The notes beneath the pieces are model-generated. The model did not search any database. It had not been told where the DNA came from and saw nothing but the letters and a program-made list of their open reading frames with translations. Below, in pieces: positions 28,665-38,272 of a stretch of 64,000 bases of DNA; positions within the stretch are counted from its first letter, which is position 1, and every line of letters begins with the position of its first letter. Source of the stretch: an uncultured Pelagibacteraceae bacterium (GTDB lineage: Bacteria > Pseudomonadota > Alphaproteobacteria > Pelagibacterales > Pelagibacteraceae). The stretch covers positions 1 to 64,000 of the forward strand of contig CACHTQ010000002.1 of assembly GCA_902582845.1 (NCBI GenBank), written 5' to 3'. The translations under genes and the position numbers were made by a program.

Positions 28665-30065
28665 ATGACTGATCAGTTAGGTGCTCTTACTACTATATTT
28701 ACGGAATTTTACTACTGGATTACAGTGGTGCTGATGTTTTTAATTCACGTCGGTTTCTGTATGTATGAAGTTGGAGCTTCTCGATACAAACACCATCAAC
28801 ATACTCTTATGAAAAACACGATGCTGATACCTTTGGTGACAGTAACATGGTTTTTATTTGGTTGGTGGATTTACTGGGCTTTCCCAACAGGACCGGGAAT
28901 AGCACCTTCAATAATGAATGAAAGTACAGCATTAATCACTGATGAAACATTGTTTAGTGCTATGTGGCAAGTACCAACAAGTGATATAATGGCGGTTAAT
29001 CTTGGAGATCACATTAATGGTGTTTTCTGGGCTGCCTTTTTATTATTTTCTTGGACTGCTGCCTCAATCGTCTCTGGAGCAATAATTGAAAGAATAACTA
29101 CTTTTGCTTTTGGTATTTTAGCAATAGCAATTGGTTCAGTATTCTGGACAATTGATGCTGCTTGGGGATGGCACTTTGATGGTTGGATGTTAAAAATTTT
29201 AGGATACCATGATGCTTATGCATCAGGAGTAATTCACGCTATAGCTGGTGGATTTGCTTTAGGTGTTCTAATGGTTTTGGGACCAAGAATTGGAAAATTC
29301 TCATCAAGTGGTGAACCAAGAAATATTGGACCAAGAAATCCTTGGCTAGTAACAATTGGATTATTTCTAATTTATACTGGTTTCTGGGGATTCTATGCGG
29401 CATGTAATATACCAATATTTGATCTTGGACCAGAGTACGGCATGGAAGGTATATCTTATTGGACGGCTACAAACATTTATGTAACGCCTACTACACTTAG
29501 CGGTATTACTTTTAACTTCCTGATGTCACTATCAGGAGGATTATTAGCTGGATACTGGATTGCAAAAGGTGATCCGTTCTGGACTTACTCAAGTGGATTA
29601 GCGGGTATTATATGTGCTTCAGCTGGAAATGATTTATATCACCCAATTCAATCAATGATCATAGGTATGATTGGAGTAGTGCTATCGTACAAATTACATT
29701 ATTTCGTTGAACGTAAATTCAAGATTGATGATGCGGTTGGTGCTGTTGCAGTACACGGTTATGCAGGATTTATAGGTCTTGTAATTTGTGGTTTTGTTTT
29801 AAATGGTTATCCATCATCTGGTTACAGTGTTGGAGCTATGTGGGACGGAACTACTTATGCATCAATAAATCCTTTAGGTATGTTCTTAGGAGCAATAATT
29901 ATGTTCTTTGTTCTAGGATTAATACCAGGCTATATCATTGCAAAAGTATTACACGGAATGGGTAAATTAAGAATTCCGCGTGAAGCTGAAATAGCTGGAC
30001 TAGACTATGAAATGATGGAAACTGCTAAATCTGACGAAAAAGCAGTTGCATCAGCAACCAGGTAA
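28665..30065 (+). CDS. amt: ammonium transporter
   Basis: AWGWHFDGW, GVIHAIAGGFALGVLMVLGPRIGKF, GAVAVHGYAGFIGLVICG; multiple TM helices; SD GGAGAG. Confidence 0.93.
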   Translation: MTDQLGALTTIFTEFYYWITVVLMFLIHVGFCMYEVGASRYKHHQHTLMKNTMLIPLVTVTWFLFGWWIYWAFPTGPGIAPSIMNESTALITDETLFSAMWQVPTSDIMAVNLGDHINGVFWAAFLLFSWTAASIVSGAIIERITTFAFGILAIAIGSVFWTIDAAWGWHFDGWMLKILGYHDAYASGVIHAIAGGFALGVLMVLGPRIGKFSSSGEPRNIGPRNPWLVTIGLFLIYTGFWGFYAACNIPIFDLGPEYGMEGISYWTATNIYVTPTTLSGITFNFLMSLSGGLLAGYWIAKGDPFWTYSSGLAGIICASAGNDLYHPIQSMIIGMIGVVLSYKLHYFVERKFKIDDAVGAVAVHGYAGFIGLVICGFVLNGYPSSGYSVGAMWDGTTYASINPLGMFLGAIIMFFVLGLIPGYIIAKVLHGMGKLRIPREAEIAGLDYEMMETAKSDEKAVASATR

Positions 30066-30077
30066 AGGAGGAATAAT

Positions 30078-30308
30078 ATGGCGACAGTTACAAATTGGAT
30101 TGATCACCTGAATAAACCGGCGGAGGAAGTTGCTGGTGCTATTTATCCTGGTGCTGGATCTAGTGAAGGACTATTAGTAATACTTGCTATTATTATATGG
30201 ATTGGTTGGCATGTTTTGACTGCTAAATCTGAAAGTGATGAACTTGAAAGATTAGCAAGAAAAAGACATGGTCCAAATGACCATAAAAGCAATATTACTG
30301 ATTGGTAA
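30078..30308 (+). CDS. small single-TM protein encoded with amt
   Basis: 76 aa, SD AAAGGAGGA; one TM helix (GLLVILAIIIWIGWHVL) with charged tail. Confidence 0.75.
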   Translation: MATVTNWIDHLNKPAEEVAGAIYPGAGSSEGLLVILAIIIWIGWHVLTAKSESDELERLARKRHGPNDHKSNITDW

Positions 30309-30325
30309 TTAAATCAAAAAATTTG

Positions 30326-30356
30326 GGCGCTACTGATTAAGTGGCGCCCTTTTTTT
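30326..30356 (+). terminator. intrinsic terminator after amt operon
   Basis: GGGCGCTAC-TGATTAA-GTGGCGCCC + TTTTTT. Confidence 0.92.
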
Positions 30357-30361
30357 ATCGT

Positions 30362-30520
30362 ATGTCAAAAGAAAATAAAGATAACGAAGAACTTAGACCA
30401 AGTAAGATGAGAGGCGTTGCTTTTCCAAAAGCAAAGTACGGAGCAATATTAGCGGTAATTATAATTATTGTTGTAAATTTAATTTTTTATAAAGAAACAA
30501 TTTTATCTTTTTTAAAATAA
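30362..30520 (+). CDS. 52-aa small membrane protein
   Basis: ATG at 30362, stop TAA 30518-30520: MSKENKDNEELRPSKMRGVAFPKAKYGAILAVIIIIVVNLIFYKETILSFLK; below the ORF-track length cutoff. Confidence 0.5.
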   Translation: MSKENKDNEELRPSKMRGVAFPKAKYGAILAVIIIIVVNLIFYKETILSFLK

Positions 30521-30537
30521 TTATGTTAACTTAATTT

Positions 30538-31863
30538 ATGCCAAAAAATTTATTCAAAATTGCTAAAGAAAAAAAAATTAAATATTTTTTGATAAGCTTT
30601 GTTGATTTATTTGGAGTGCTTAGATCAAAACTAGTGCCAGCACATGCAATAAAAGATATGCAAGAAACAGGCGCAGGATTTGCAGGGTTTGCTGCTTGGT
30701 TAGATATGACACCTGCAGACTCAGACATGTTTGGAATTCCAGATCCAGATAGTTTAATCCAATTACCTTGGAATAAAGAGGTAGGTTGGCTTGCCTCAGA
30801 TCTTTGGATGAATGGAAAACCTGTAGATGCCTCTCCAAGAATAATGTTGAAGAAACAAATTAAAAAACTCTCAAAACAAGGATTGACTATGAAATCTGGC
30901 GTGGAGTGTGAGTATTTTTTAATATCACCTGATGGAGACTCCATCGCTGATCCAAGAGATACACAATCAAAACCTTGCTATGATCAATCAGCTTTAATGA
31001 GAAGGTATGATTTAATTAAAGAAATTTGTGACTGTATGATTGAAATGGGATGGGGTCCTTATCAAAATGATCACGAGGACGCTAATGGTCAATTTGAAAT
31101 GAATTGGGATTACTCAGATTGTTTAAAGACAGCAGACAGACATACGTTTTTTAAATACATGGTAAAAACTATTGCTGAAAAACATGGTTTAAGAGCTACG
31201 TTTATGCCTAAACCATTTGAGAATTTAACAGGAAATGGTTGTCATGCCCATATTTCAGTTTGGGATGGAAAGAAAAATAAATTTTTGGACAAGTCTAATG
31301 AATTAGGTCTTAGTAAAATGGCATATAATTTTTTAGGCGGAGTAATAAAACACGCTTCATCTTTATCTGCTTTTTTTAATCCTACAATAAATAGTTACAG
31401 ACGAATTAATGCACCACCAACAAAGTCAGGTGCATCATGGTCACCAAGTAGTATTTCTTACACTGGTAATAACAGAACTCATATGATTAGAATTCCCGAT
31501 CCAGGAAGATTTGAGTTGAGATTAATGGATGGGTCGGCCAACCCTTATTTACTTCAAGCAAGTGTTCTCGCAGCTGGAATAAATGGTATTAAAAATAAAA
31601 TAGATCCTGGAAAGCCTCTTAATTGTAATATGTATGAAGATTTTGCAAAATATCCAAATCTTCCAAAACTTCCTGATGAGTTAGATCAATCATTAAAACA
31701 ATTAAAACAGAATAAAGAGATGAATGAGGCTTTTGGTGTTGATGTAATTGATAGTTATATAAAACTTAGAGGTACAGAAATTAAAGAATTTAACAACATA
31801 GAAAGATTTGATAAATCAAAACCTATAACCAAATGGGAAAGACAAAATACTCTAGATTGTTAA
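30538..31863 (+). CDS. glutamine-synthetase-family ligase (second GS-like protein in the island)
   Basis: NDHEDANGQFEMNWDY, MPKPFENLTGNGCHAHISVW, NSYRRINAPPT, RIPDPGRFELRLMDGSANPYLLQA. Confidence 0.9.
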   Translation: MPKNLFKIAKEKKIKYFLISFVDLFGVLRSKLVPAHAIKDMQETGAGFAGFAAWLDMTPADSDMFGIPDPDSLIQLPWNKEVGWLASDLWMNGKPVDASPRIMLKKQIKKLSKQGLTMKSGVECEYFLISPDGDSIADPRDTQSKPCYDQSALMRRYDLIKEICDCMIEMGWGPYQNDHEDANGQFEMNWDYSDCLKTADRHTFFKYMVKTIAEKHGLRATFMPKPFENLTGNGCHAHISVWDGKKNKFLDKSNELGLSKMAYNFLGGVIKHASSLSAFFNPTINSYRRINAPPTKSGASWSPSSISYTGNNRTHMIRIPDPGRFELRLMDGSANPYLLQASVLAAGINGIKNKIDPGKPLNCNMYEDFAKYPNLPKLPDELDQSLKQLKQNKEMNEAFGVDVIDSYIKLRGTEIKEFNNIERFDKSKPITKWERQNTLDC

Positions 31864-31864
31864 A

Positions 31865-32998
31865 GTGAAGAGTTTAAAAAATCTTAAAAGCTGGAAATAT
31901 AAAAAATTATTGAAAAATAATCGTTATAATTTTAAAAGAAGTTATGTTTTAAAACATCTTCCCTCTTCATTAATCACTAATGCTTATAAATCAATTTCCG
32001 GTTGGAAAAATTATAAAGCAACCCCCCTACTATCACTTGATAAATTAAAGAAAAATTTGAAATTTAATAATATATTTTATAAGGATGAGTCTAAAAGATT
32101 TCATTTAAAGTCGTTTAAAGCATTGGGGGGAGCATACGCAGTAGAGAGAATATCTAAAGGAAAAAAAAATATTGTTATTTCATCAGCAACAGCTGGCAAT
32201 CATGGTAGATCAGTTGCTTGGGGTGCAAAAAGATTAAATTTAAAGTGTAAAATTTTTGTAAGTCAATATGTAAGCCAAACAAGAGTTCGTGAAATTGAGA
32301 AATTTGGCGCCGAGGTAATACGAGTTAAGGGAAATTATGAAAATTCTTTGGAGGAATGTAAAAGACTTTCAAAAAAGAATAATTGGCAAATTGTTCAGGA
32401 TGTCTCTACCAAAAATTATAAATATGTTCCTCAACTTACAATGGCTGGATATTCTATTATGATAAAGGAAATATCTAAACAAACAAACCATTATATAACT
32501 CACATATTTGTTCAAGCTGGTGTTGGAGGATTAGCGGCAGGTGTAGTTGCTGGGGTCGCAAAATATTTTAAAAGAATTCCAAGAATAATTGTTGTTGAAC
32601 CTGATAGAGCTGATTGTGTTCTTCAGAGTGTTAAAGCAAATAAAATGAAAAAAATAAGAATAAAAAAAGAAAGTATTATGGGTGGGATGTCATGTAATGA
32701 AATGTCACTTGTTCCATGGCAAATATTAAAAAAAACTTCTAACTATTGCGTATCTGTTGCTGACAAAAATGTTGCCAAGACAACAGCGATGCTAAAGGAT
32801 AGAAAATTAAGTAAAGGTTCAATTGTAGGAGGTGAATGTGCAACTCCTGGGATTATTGCCCTTATAGGTTTAGCTAACAATTTTAAAGTACGAAAATCAC
32901 TGAATTTAAACGAAGACTCTAACATTCTTGTCATTGGATGCGAAGGAAATGCAGATGTTAAACTTTACAAACAGCTGCTATCTAAAGGTAGAAAATAA
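31865..32998 (+). CDS. PLP-dependent ammonia-lyase, diaminopropionate ammonia-lyase-like
   Basis: GTG start 1 bp after the GS-like gene; KDESKRFHLKSFKALGGAYA, ATAGNHGRSVAWGAKRL, GVGGLAAGVV, SIMGGMSCNEMS. Confidence 0.82.
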   Translation: MKSLKNLKSWKYKKLLKNNRYNFKRSYVLKHLPSSLITNAYKSISGWKNYKATPLLSLDKLKKNLKFNNIFYKDESKRFHLKSFKALGGAYAVERISKGKKNIVISSATAGNHGRSVAWGAKRLNLKCKIFVSQYVSQTRVREIEKFGAEVIRVKGNYENSLEECKRLSKKNNWQIVQDVSTKNYKYVPQLTMAGYSIMIKEISKQTNHYITHIFVQAGVGGLAAGVVAGVAKYFKRIPRIIVVEPDRADCVLQSVKANKMKKIRIKKESIMGGMSCNEMSLVPWQILKKTSNYCVSVADKNVAKTTAMLKDRKLSKGSIVGGECATPGIIALIGLANNFKVRKSLNLNEDSNILVIGCEGNADVKLYKQLLSKGRK

Positions 32999-33005
32999 TA
33001 TTTAT

Positions 33006-34427
33006 ATGACAAAAAATGCAATAGCTTGGATAAGAGAAGACTTTAGAATCGAACATAATCCTGCTCTCTCATATGCCACACAAAATCATGAAAATGTTGT
33101 TGCTTTATTTATTTATAATAAAACTGATTTTGATCACAAAAGAGAAGCACAAAAGTGGTGGCTATTTAAATCTTTAGAAATATTTAAATCAGAATTATCT
33201 AAATACAAAATTAATCTTCAAATATTAGCGGGAGATGAATTAGATATATTTTCTAAAATTAAAAAAAAAGACGACGTTTCAATATATTGGAATAAAATTT
33301 ATGAACCTGATGTTATTGCAAAAGGAAAAAAAATTAGAGATGTTTTCTTAAAAAATGAGATTGAATTTAAATATTTTAAAGGAAATATTTTAAATGAATT
33401 TCAAGAAGTTACTAAAAATGATGGAACACCCTTTAAAGTATTCACCCCTTTCTGGAGAAATGCTGAACAAAAATATTTAGGTTTACCACCAAGTAAAAAT
33501 TATATTGTAAAGAAAAAAACGAAAGTAATATCTTTCTTCAAAAATTGTGTTGAAGCAAAAAGTATTTTACCAAAAAAAAATTGGTATAAGAAATTTGAGA
33601 ATTATTGGAAAGTATCAGAAAATGATTCAAAAAAAGTTCTGAGCAGTTTGATTAATGATAAAATTAAAGAATACGGTTCGGCTAGAGATTTTCCTTCTAT
33701 AGAGGGCACATCAAAGTTATCTCCTTATATAAAGCACGGACAAATACATGTGAGCACGATTTGGAAAAAATGTAACGAAATTAAATCTAAAGGCATTGGT
33801 TATAGGAAATATATTAATGAGCTTGGTTGGCGTGAGTTCTCTCATAGTTTGATTAATTATTTTCCAGAGTTTTTAAAAGGAAATTACAGAAAAGAATTTG
33901 ATAAATTTCCTTGGGTAAAAAATGAAAAATTTTTAAAAGCATGGAAATCGGGGATGACTGGTTATCCGATTGTGGATGCTGGTATGAGAGAATTATATGA
34001 AACTGGTTGGATGCATAACAGAATAAGAATGGTTGTTGGTTCTTTTCTAGTCAAACATCTAAGAATTAATTGGACCGAAGGTGAAAAACATTTTAGAAAT
34101 TGTTTACTTGATTTTAATAAAGCCAATAATGTGGCTCAGTGGCAATGGGTTGCAGGTTGTGGAGCAGATGCAGCTCCTTATTTTAGAATTTTTAATCCTA
34201 TTCTACAGGGTGAAAAGTTTGACAAAGAAGGAAAATACGTAAAAAAATGGATTCCAGAACTAAGCAAAGTCCCACAAAAATTTATCCACAAACCTTGGGA
34301 AATGGAAATGAAATATCAACAAGCAATTAATACAATTGTTGGAAAAGATTATCCAAGCCCAATAGTGATACATGAAGAAGCAAGAGCTTCTGCATTAAAA
34401 GCTTTTCAAAGTTTGAAAAAAAATTAA
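33006..34427 (+). CDS. phrB: deoxyribodipyrimidine photolyase / cryptochrome family
   Basis: ATG at 33006 (MTKNAIAWIREDFRIEHNPAL); LSPYIKHGQIH, INELGWREFSHSL, GYPIVDAGMRELYETGWMHNRIRMVVGSFLVKHL. Confidence 0.94.
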   Translation: MTKNAIAWIREDFRIEHNPALSYATQNHENVVALFIYNKTDFDHKREAQKWWLFKSLEIFKSELSKYKINLQILAGDELDIFSKIKKKDDVSIYWNKIYEPDVIAKGKKIRDVFLKNEIEFKYFKGNILNEFQEVTKNDGTPFKVFTPFWRNAEQKYLGLPPSKNYIVKKKTKVISFFKNCVEAKSILPKKNWYKKFENYWKVSENDSKKVLSSLINDKIKEYGSARDFPSIEGTSKLSPYIKHGQIHVSTIWKKCNEIKSKGIGYRKYINELGWREFSHSLINYFPEFLKGNYRKEFDKFPWVKNEKFLKAWKSGMTGYPIVDAGMRELYETGWMHNRIRMVVGSFLVKHLRINWTEGEKHFRNCLLDFNKANNVAQWQWVAGCGADAAPYFRIFNPILQGEKFDKEGKYVKKWIPELSKVPQKFIHKPWEMEMKYQQAINTIVGKDYPSPIVIHEEARASALKAFQSLKKN

Positions 34428-34846
34428 ACTTCTCCTAAAAAATGATGAATTATAGTTCTGGTCTGTGGGTTTAATCTATGCTCAAATAAATAAATACCTT
34501 GCCAAGTTCCAAGTAATAATTCTCCATTTTCAACACTAAGAGAAATTTGATTATTAGTTAAACTTGATTTTATGTGTGCAGGCATATCATCTTTACCTTC
34601 AGTTGTATGAATATATAACTTACTATCCATTGGTGCGATTTTATTAAAATAATTGATTAAGTCAGTTTGGACATCAGGGTCTGCATTTTCTTGTATAATT
34701 AAAGAGGCACTAGTGTGTTGAATACTTAAATTAAGTATACCATTTTTAAATTTATTTTTCTTTATCCAATTAATTGTTTCATCAGTGAATTCGTATAATT
34801 TTTGTCCATTAGTGCTGATTTTAAAGTTATTAAATTTTTGTATCAT
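34424..34846 (-). CDS. YjbQ family protein
   Basis: GILNLSIQHTSASLIIQENADPDVQTDL; LLLGTWQGIYLFEHRL. Confidence 0.92.
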   Translation of the reverse strand: MIQKFNNFKISTNGQKLYEFTDETINWIKKNKFKNGILNLSIQHTSASLIIQENADPDVQTDLINYFNKIAPMDSKLYIHTTEGKDDMPAHIKSSLTNNQISLSVENGELLLGTWQGIYLFEHRLNPQTRTIIHHFLGEV

Positions 34847-35904
34847 AAATTAAAGTTTGAAGATGTTAGTTCATATAAACGACTAATTGTACGTTTAAAT
34901 GGTTCTTTTAGTGATTTAGATGATGTCAATTCATCTAAACTCTTTTCTACTGTGACAGCAATTGGTAGTTTTTTATCATAAACTATATCAATCAAGGTTA
35001 TGAAACGGTGTTGCTGATTAGAATTAATGTCGTCAAACTTTGGTATTTGATCAATTACCATAAATTTAGAAACCTTAACTATTTCAAGATAATCCTCAGC
35101 GCCTAGATTTTCGTCACATAACTCATTAAATGTAAACCTTACAACCCCCTCATAAAATTCTTTAATTAAAAATTCTCTTCCTTTGATATCAAGCTTTTGA
35201 GTGGTTTTTTTTTTATCCTTTGAAATAATTCTAAAAAATTTGTTCATTTTAAAATTACTTTCTTGGTTTAGTGGAAAGAAATATCTATCATTTTGATTCT
35301 CTTTTGATTTTCTATAATCATCTTCAATAACAAGTTCATGCTCGACTGTCTTTTTTTTCATAATCTCAATAAAAGGTTTAAATTGATCCCGTTGTAGACC
35401 ATCCTTGTATAAGTCAGAAATTTTAATATTAGAGGTGACAATTATTTTTATATTCTCACTAAATATTTTATCAAATAATTTACCTAGTATCATGGCATCT
35501 ACTATGTTCGTAACTTGAAACTCATCAAAATAAATTAACAAAGCTTTTGATTTTAAATCTTTAACAAATAAATTAATAATATTTTCATCTCCCTTATTCT
35601 TATTTTCATGAACAAAATCGTGAAAATTTAACATAAACTCATTAAAGTGAAGTCTTAATTTTTTTTTAGAAATAAGATCATAAAAAAAATCTAATATCAT
35701 TGTCTTTCCAACACCAACACCCCCGTGAAGATAAAAACCTTTTTTATAATTTTCTTTTTTAAAAAAATTCAAGATCGAAGAATGAAAATTTTTATTATAA
35801 AAATCTTGTAGTAATTTTATTGTAGTTATTTGATCTTGATGAATCTCTAAATTTTTTAAACTACAAAATGATCTAAATTTTTCCTCAAGAGTTTTTGGCA
35901 TCAA
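34843..35904 (-). CDS. zapE: cell division protein ZapE (AFG1-like ATPase)
   Basis: GFYLHGGVGVGKTMILDFFY Walker A; LIYFDEFQVTNIVDAMILGKLF. Confidence 0.93.
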   Translation of the reverse strand: MMPKTLEEKFRSFCSLKNLEIHQDQITTIKLLQDFYNKNFHSSILNFFKKENYKKGFYLHGGVGVGKTMILDFFYDLISKKKLRLHFNEFMLNFHDFVHENKNKGDENIINLFVKDLKSKALLIYFDEFQVTNIVDAMILGKLFDKIFSENIKIIVTSNIKISDLYKDGLQRDQFKPFIEIMKKKTVEHELVIEDDYRKSKENQNDRYFFPLNQESNFKMNKFFRIISKDKKKTTQKLDIKGREFLIKEFYEGVVRFTFNELCDENLGAEDYLEIVKVSKFMVIDQIPKFDDINSNQQHRFITLIDIVYDKKLPIAVTVEKSLDELTSSKSLKEPFKRTISRLYELTSSNFNL

Positions 35905-36332
35905 TCTTTTTTTGATTTAAAATCAATGCCATATTCTGATCTTTGACCTTTTCTTAGACCAAATGGACCAGAAATAAAGATTGTCATTGGTTTAGTTCCA
36001 GGCTCTAAATCTACTCTGTGATATGCATTAGCAGATCTAAATCCAATATAACCTGGTTTTCTCCAAAATTTTCCTTTATTGGTTGTTTCCCAATAACCAT
36101 CTCTTATTACAATTGTAATGTATGGAAAAAGATGATTGTGTACTCCGTCACCATGATCATCATCTAACATTTCATGAATAAGTATATTAAATGGAAACCA
36201 TTTTGGTCTGTGTCTGAAAATTAAATAATATCTATTCATCCATGGTTTCGCTAGATCAAATCTTGGATGTGATGGTCCTCTATCAAGAACAACTTTTTTT
36301 CTACCTAATTTTTCTAATAATTTTAAAAACAT
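35901..36332 (-). CDS. uncharacterised cupin-like protein
   Basis: 143 aa; ILIHEMLDDDHGDGVHNHLFPYITIVIRDGYWE..GFRSANAYHRVDLEPGTKPMTIFISGP resembles a metal-binding cupin barrel. Confidence 0.65.
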   Translation of the reverse strand: MFLKLLEKLGRKKVVLDRGPSHPRFDLAKPWMNRYYLIFRHRPKWFPFNILIHEMLDDDHGDGVHNHLFPYITIVIRDGYWETTNKGKFWRKPGYIGFRSANAYHRVDLEPGTKPMTIFISGPFGLRKGQRSEYGIDFKSKKD

Positions 36333-37633
36333 TAATTGAGTTTGATTATTGCATTATCCTTAACTAAATATAAACTTTTGTTCAATATAAATGGTCGAGA
36401 AATTTTTTCACTATCAACTTTTAATGTTGAAATTGTTTTGCCAGATTTTATATCTATTACTAACAATCTTCCTATGTTGGTAGATAAATAAATATTTTTT
36501 TGACCAACAACAAATCCTGTGGGAAAAATTGTATCTCTTTTTTTTGGATTAAAGTTATTGAATACATCGGTAACTTTAATGATATTACCGGTAATCTTGT
36601 CTATAACTATCAAATAACCTTCTAAAGAAACTGTTATTATAAAATTTCCTACCAGAGTGGGCCTGACATTAGAATTAACTTTATTCACCCACTGGAAATT
36701 TCCTGATTTTATATCAATAGAGAAGAATTGATTTTTATTATTTGAAAAAAATAGATTATTTCCATCTGCAATAATATCGGATGTTTCAAGTGAAAAGGCT
36801 GAGTCAACAATTAAATTATTGATAGTTGGTAACTGCCAGATTAACTGGCCATCATCTATATTTATCGCACTAATATCTCCCAAAGAATTATTAAAATAAA
36901 TAACTCCTTCCATAATTGCCATTGATAATTTTTTTTGAGATCTGATAAATGATACCTCTGTTTGAAAATTCCATAATTCTTCACCATTTTTCATCGAAAT
37001 ACATCTCAAAGTATTTGTAAAATCAATTATAAAAAATCGGTCTTTATAAATTTTAATTTGTGAGTTAAAAGGAGCTAAATTTCTTTTAGACCAAACTAAA
37101 TCTCCATTTTTTAAATCAAGCATGTAATATTTTGTTAGATTATCTGCGACTATCAGATGTTTGTTGTTATTTGCAAATTGTAAAATTGGATCTAATTTCT
37201 TTTCTGTTTTAGTGTAAAAATTTTTTTTCCAGATTAATTTAGAGTTTTCATTAAATTTTAAAATTGTACCTTTGTTATCAAAAAAAATAACATTATTTTT
37301 ATTAAATGATATTACTGGTTCAAGTTGATTAAAATTTTTAATTTTTGAGAATTTATATTTTGATGATTTTTTTAATAATCCATCAAAATTGTATTGACCA
37401 TCATTATTTGTTAGATTTCTTAAAGTATTATTTTTTTTTGTATTTGAAATAAGATTTAAACTGATGTTTGTATTTAATTCTTTGCCTAAAGCTTTTTGAT
37501 CATCAAAAATTTTTTCAAATTTTTTCTCTTCTAATTTTTCTAAATCTTGTGTAGTCCAAAATTTAGAGTTTTTATTTAAGGAGCAACCTGAAAAAAAAAA
37601 GATAACAAAAATAAAACAAATAATCTTATTCAC
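36332..37633 (-). CDS. bamB: outer membrane assembly lipoprotein BamB-like (PQQ-like beta-propeller)
   Basis: Lipoprotein signal FIFVIFFFSGCSLN; repeated DLKNGDLVWS, SMKNGEELWNF, NIDDGQLIWQLP, DIKSGNFQW blades. Confidence 0.85.
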   Translation of the reverse strand: MNKIICFIFVIFFFSGCSLNKNSKFWTTQDLEKLEEKKFEKIFDDQKALGKELNTNISLNLISNTKKNNTLRNLTNNDGQYNFDGLLKKSSKYKFSKIKNFNQLEPVISFNKNNVIFFDNKGTILKFNENSKLIWKKNFYTKTEKKLDPILQFANNNKHLIVADNLTKYYMLDLKNGDLVWSKRNLAPFNSQIKIYKDRFFIIDFTNTLRCISMKNGEELWNFQTEVSFIRSQKKLSMAIMEGVIYFNNSLGDISAINIDDGQLIWQLPTINNLIVDSAFSLETSDIIADGNNLFFSNNKNQFFSIDIKSGNFQWVNKVNSNVRPTLVGNFIITVSLEGYLIVIDKITGNIIKVTDVFNNFNPKKRDTIFPTGFVVGQKNIYLSTNIGRLLVIDIKSGKTISTLKVDSEKISRPFILNKSLYLVKDNAIIKLN

Positions 37634-38270
37634 TTAAGTCTCTATTAAGTCTTCTTTGAGACTCTAATTTAATTTCTTGATTAGCATTTTCTAAATTAAC
37701 AATTTGATTAAAAAATTCTTTAGATTTTTGCTTTTCATTTTTCGAGTAAAAATATTCAGCCATAAGATATAATGCATGAGATTTCCAAACACTGTTTGAA
37801 TTGATTAATGGATTTAAGATATTGAGAAGTTCATTTTCATTACTATTATCTGCATTATAAAGAGCTTTTTTGTATATATTTAAGTTCTTAATTTCTTTAT
37901 CTAGGGGTGTCTGATCAATGATAACATCAAATAATTTGTTGATCGTGTTTTTTTCGCTAATTAATTTATTATCTATTATAAAATATAAAGATAATGGTGA
38001 ATAAGTTGAATTTTTTTCATTAACAATTTGTATTAAATCTTTAGCTGTTTTTTCCTTATTATTTTCAGAATAATTTATAGTTACTGTATTAAAAGAGTCT
38101 GAAATCTTAATTTTTTTTCTATCCTGATATTCGCCAAAAGCAAAATAACTAATTAAAAGTATAATGATAAAACTTAAGACTAAAATTATTTTTTTTTTAT
38201 TATGAATAAAAAAATTTTTTATTTTTTCATTTCTTGTGTTTGTATTTATTATTGATATATCCTCGTCCAT
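37626..38270 (-). CDS. YfgM-like TPR-containing membrane protein
   Basis: Single N-terminal TM (IILVLSFIIILLISYFAFGEYQ) then helical repeats; adjacent to bamB. Confidence 0.7.
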   Translation of the reverse strand: MDEDISIINTNTRNEKIKNFFIHNKKKIILVLSFIIILLISYFAFGEYQDRKKIKISDSFNTVTINYSENNKEKTAKDLIQIVNEKNSTYSPLSLYFIIDNKLISEKNTINKLFDVIIDQTPLDKEIKNLNIYKKALYNADNSNENELLNILNPLINSNSVWKSHALYLMAEYFYSKNEKQKSKEFFNQIVNLENANQEIKLESQRRLNRDLSE

Positions 38271-38272
38271 AC

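Noticed and set aside
32928-33005. 26-aa N-terminal extension of the photolyase
   Set aside because: It overlaps the upstream ammonia-lyase; ATG at 33006 begins the canonical photolyase N-terminus.
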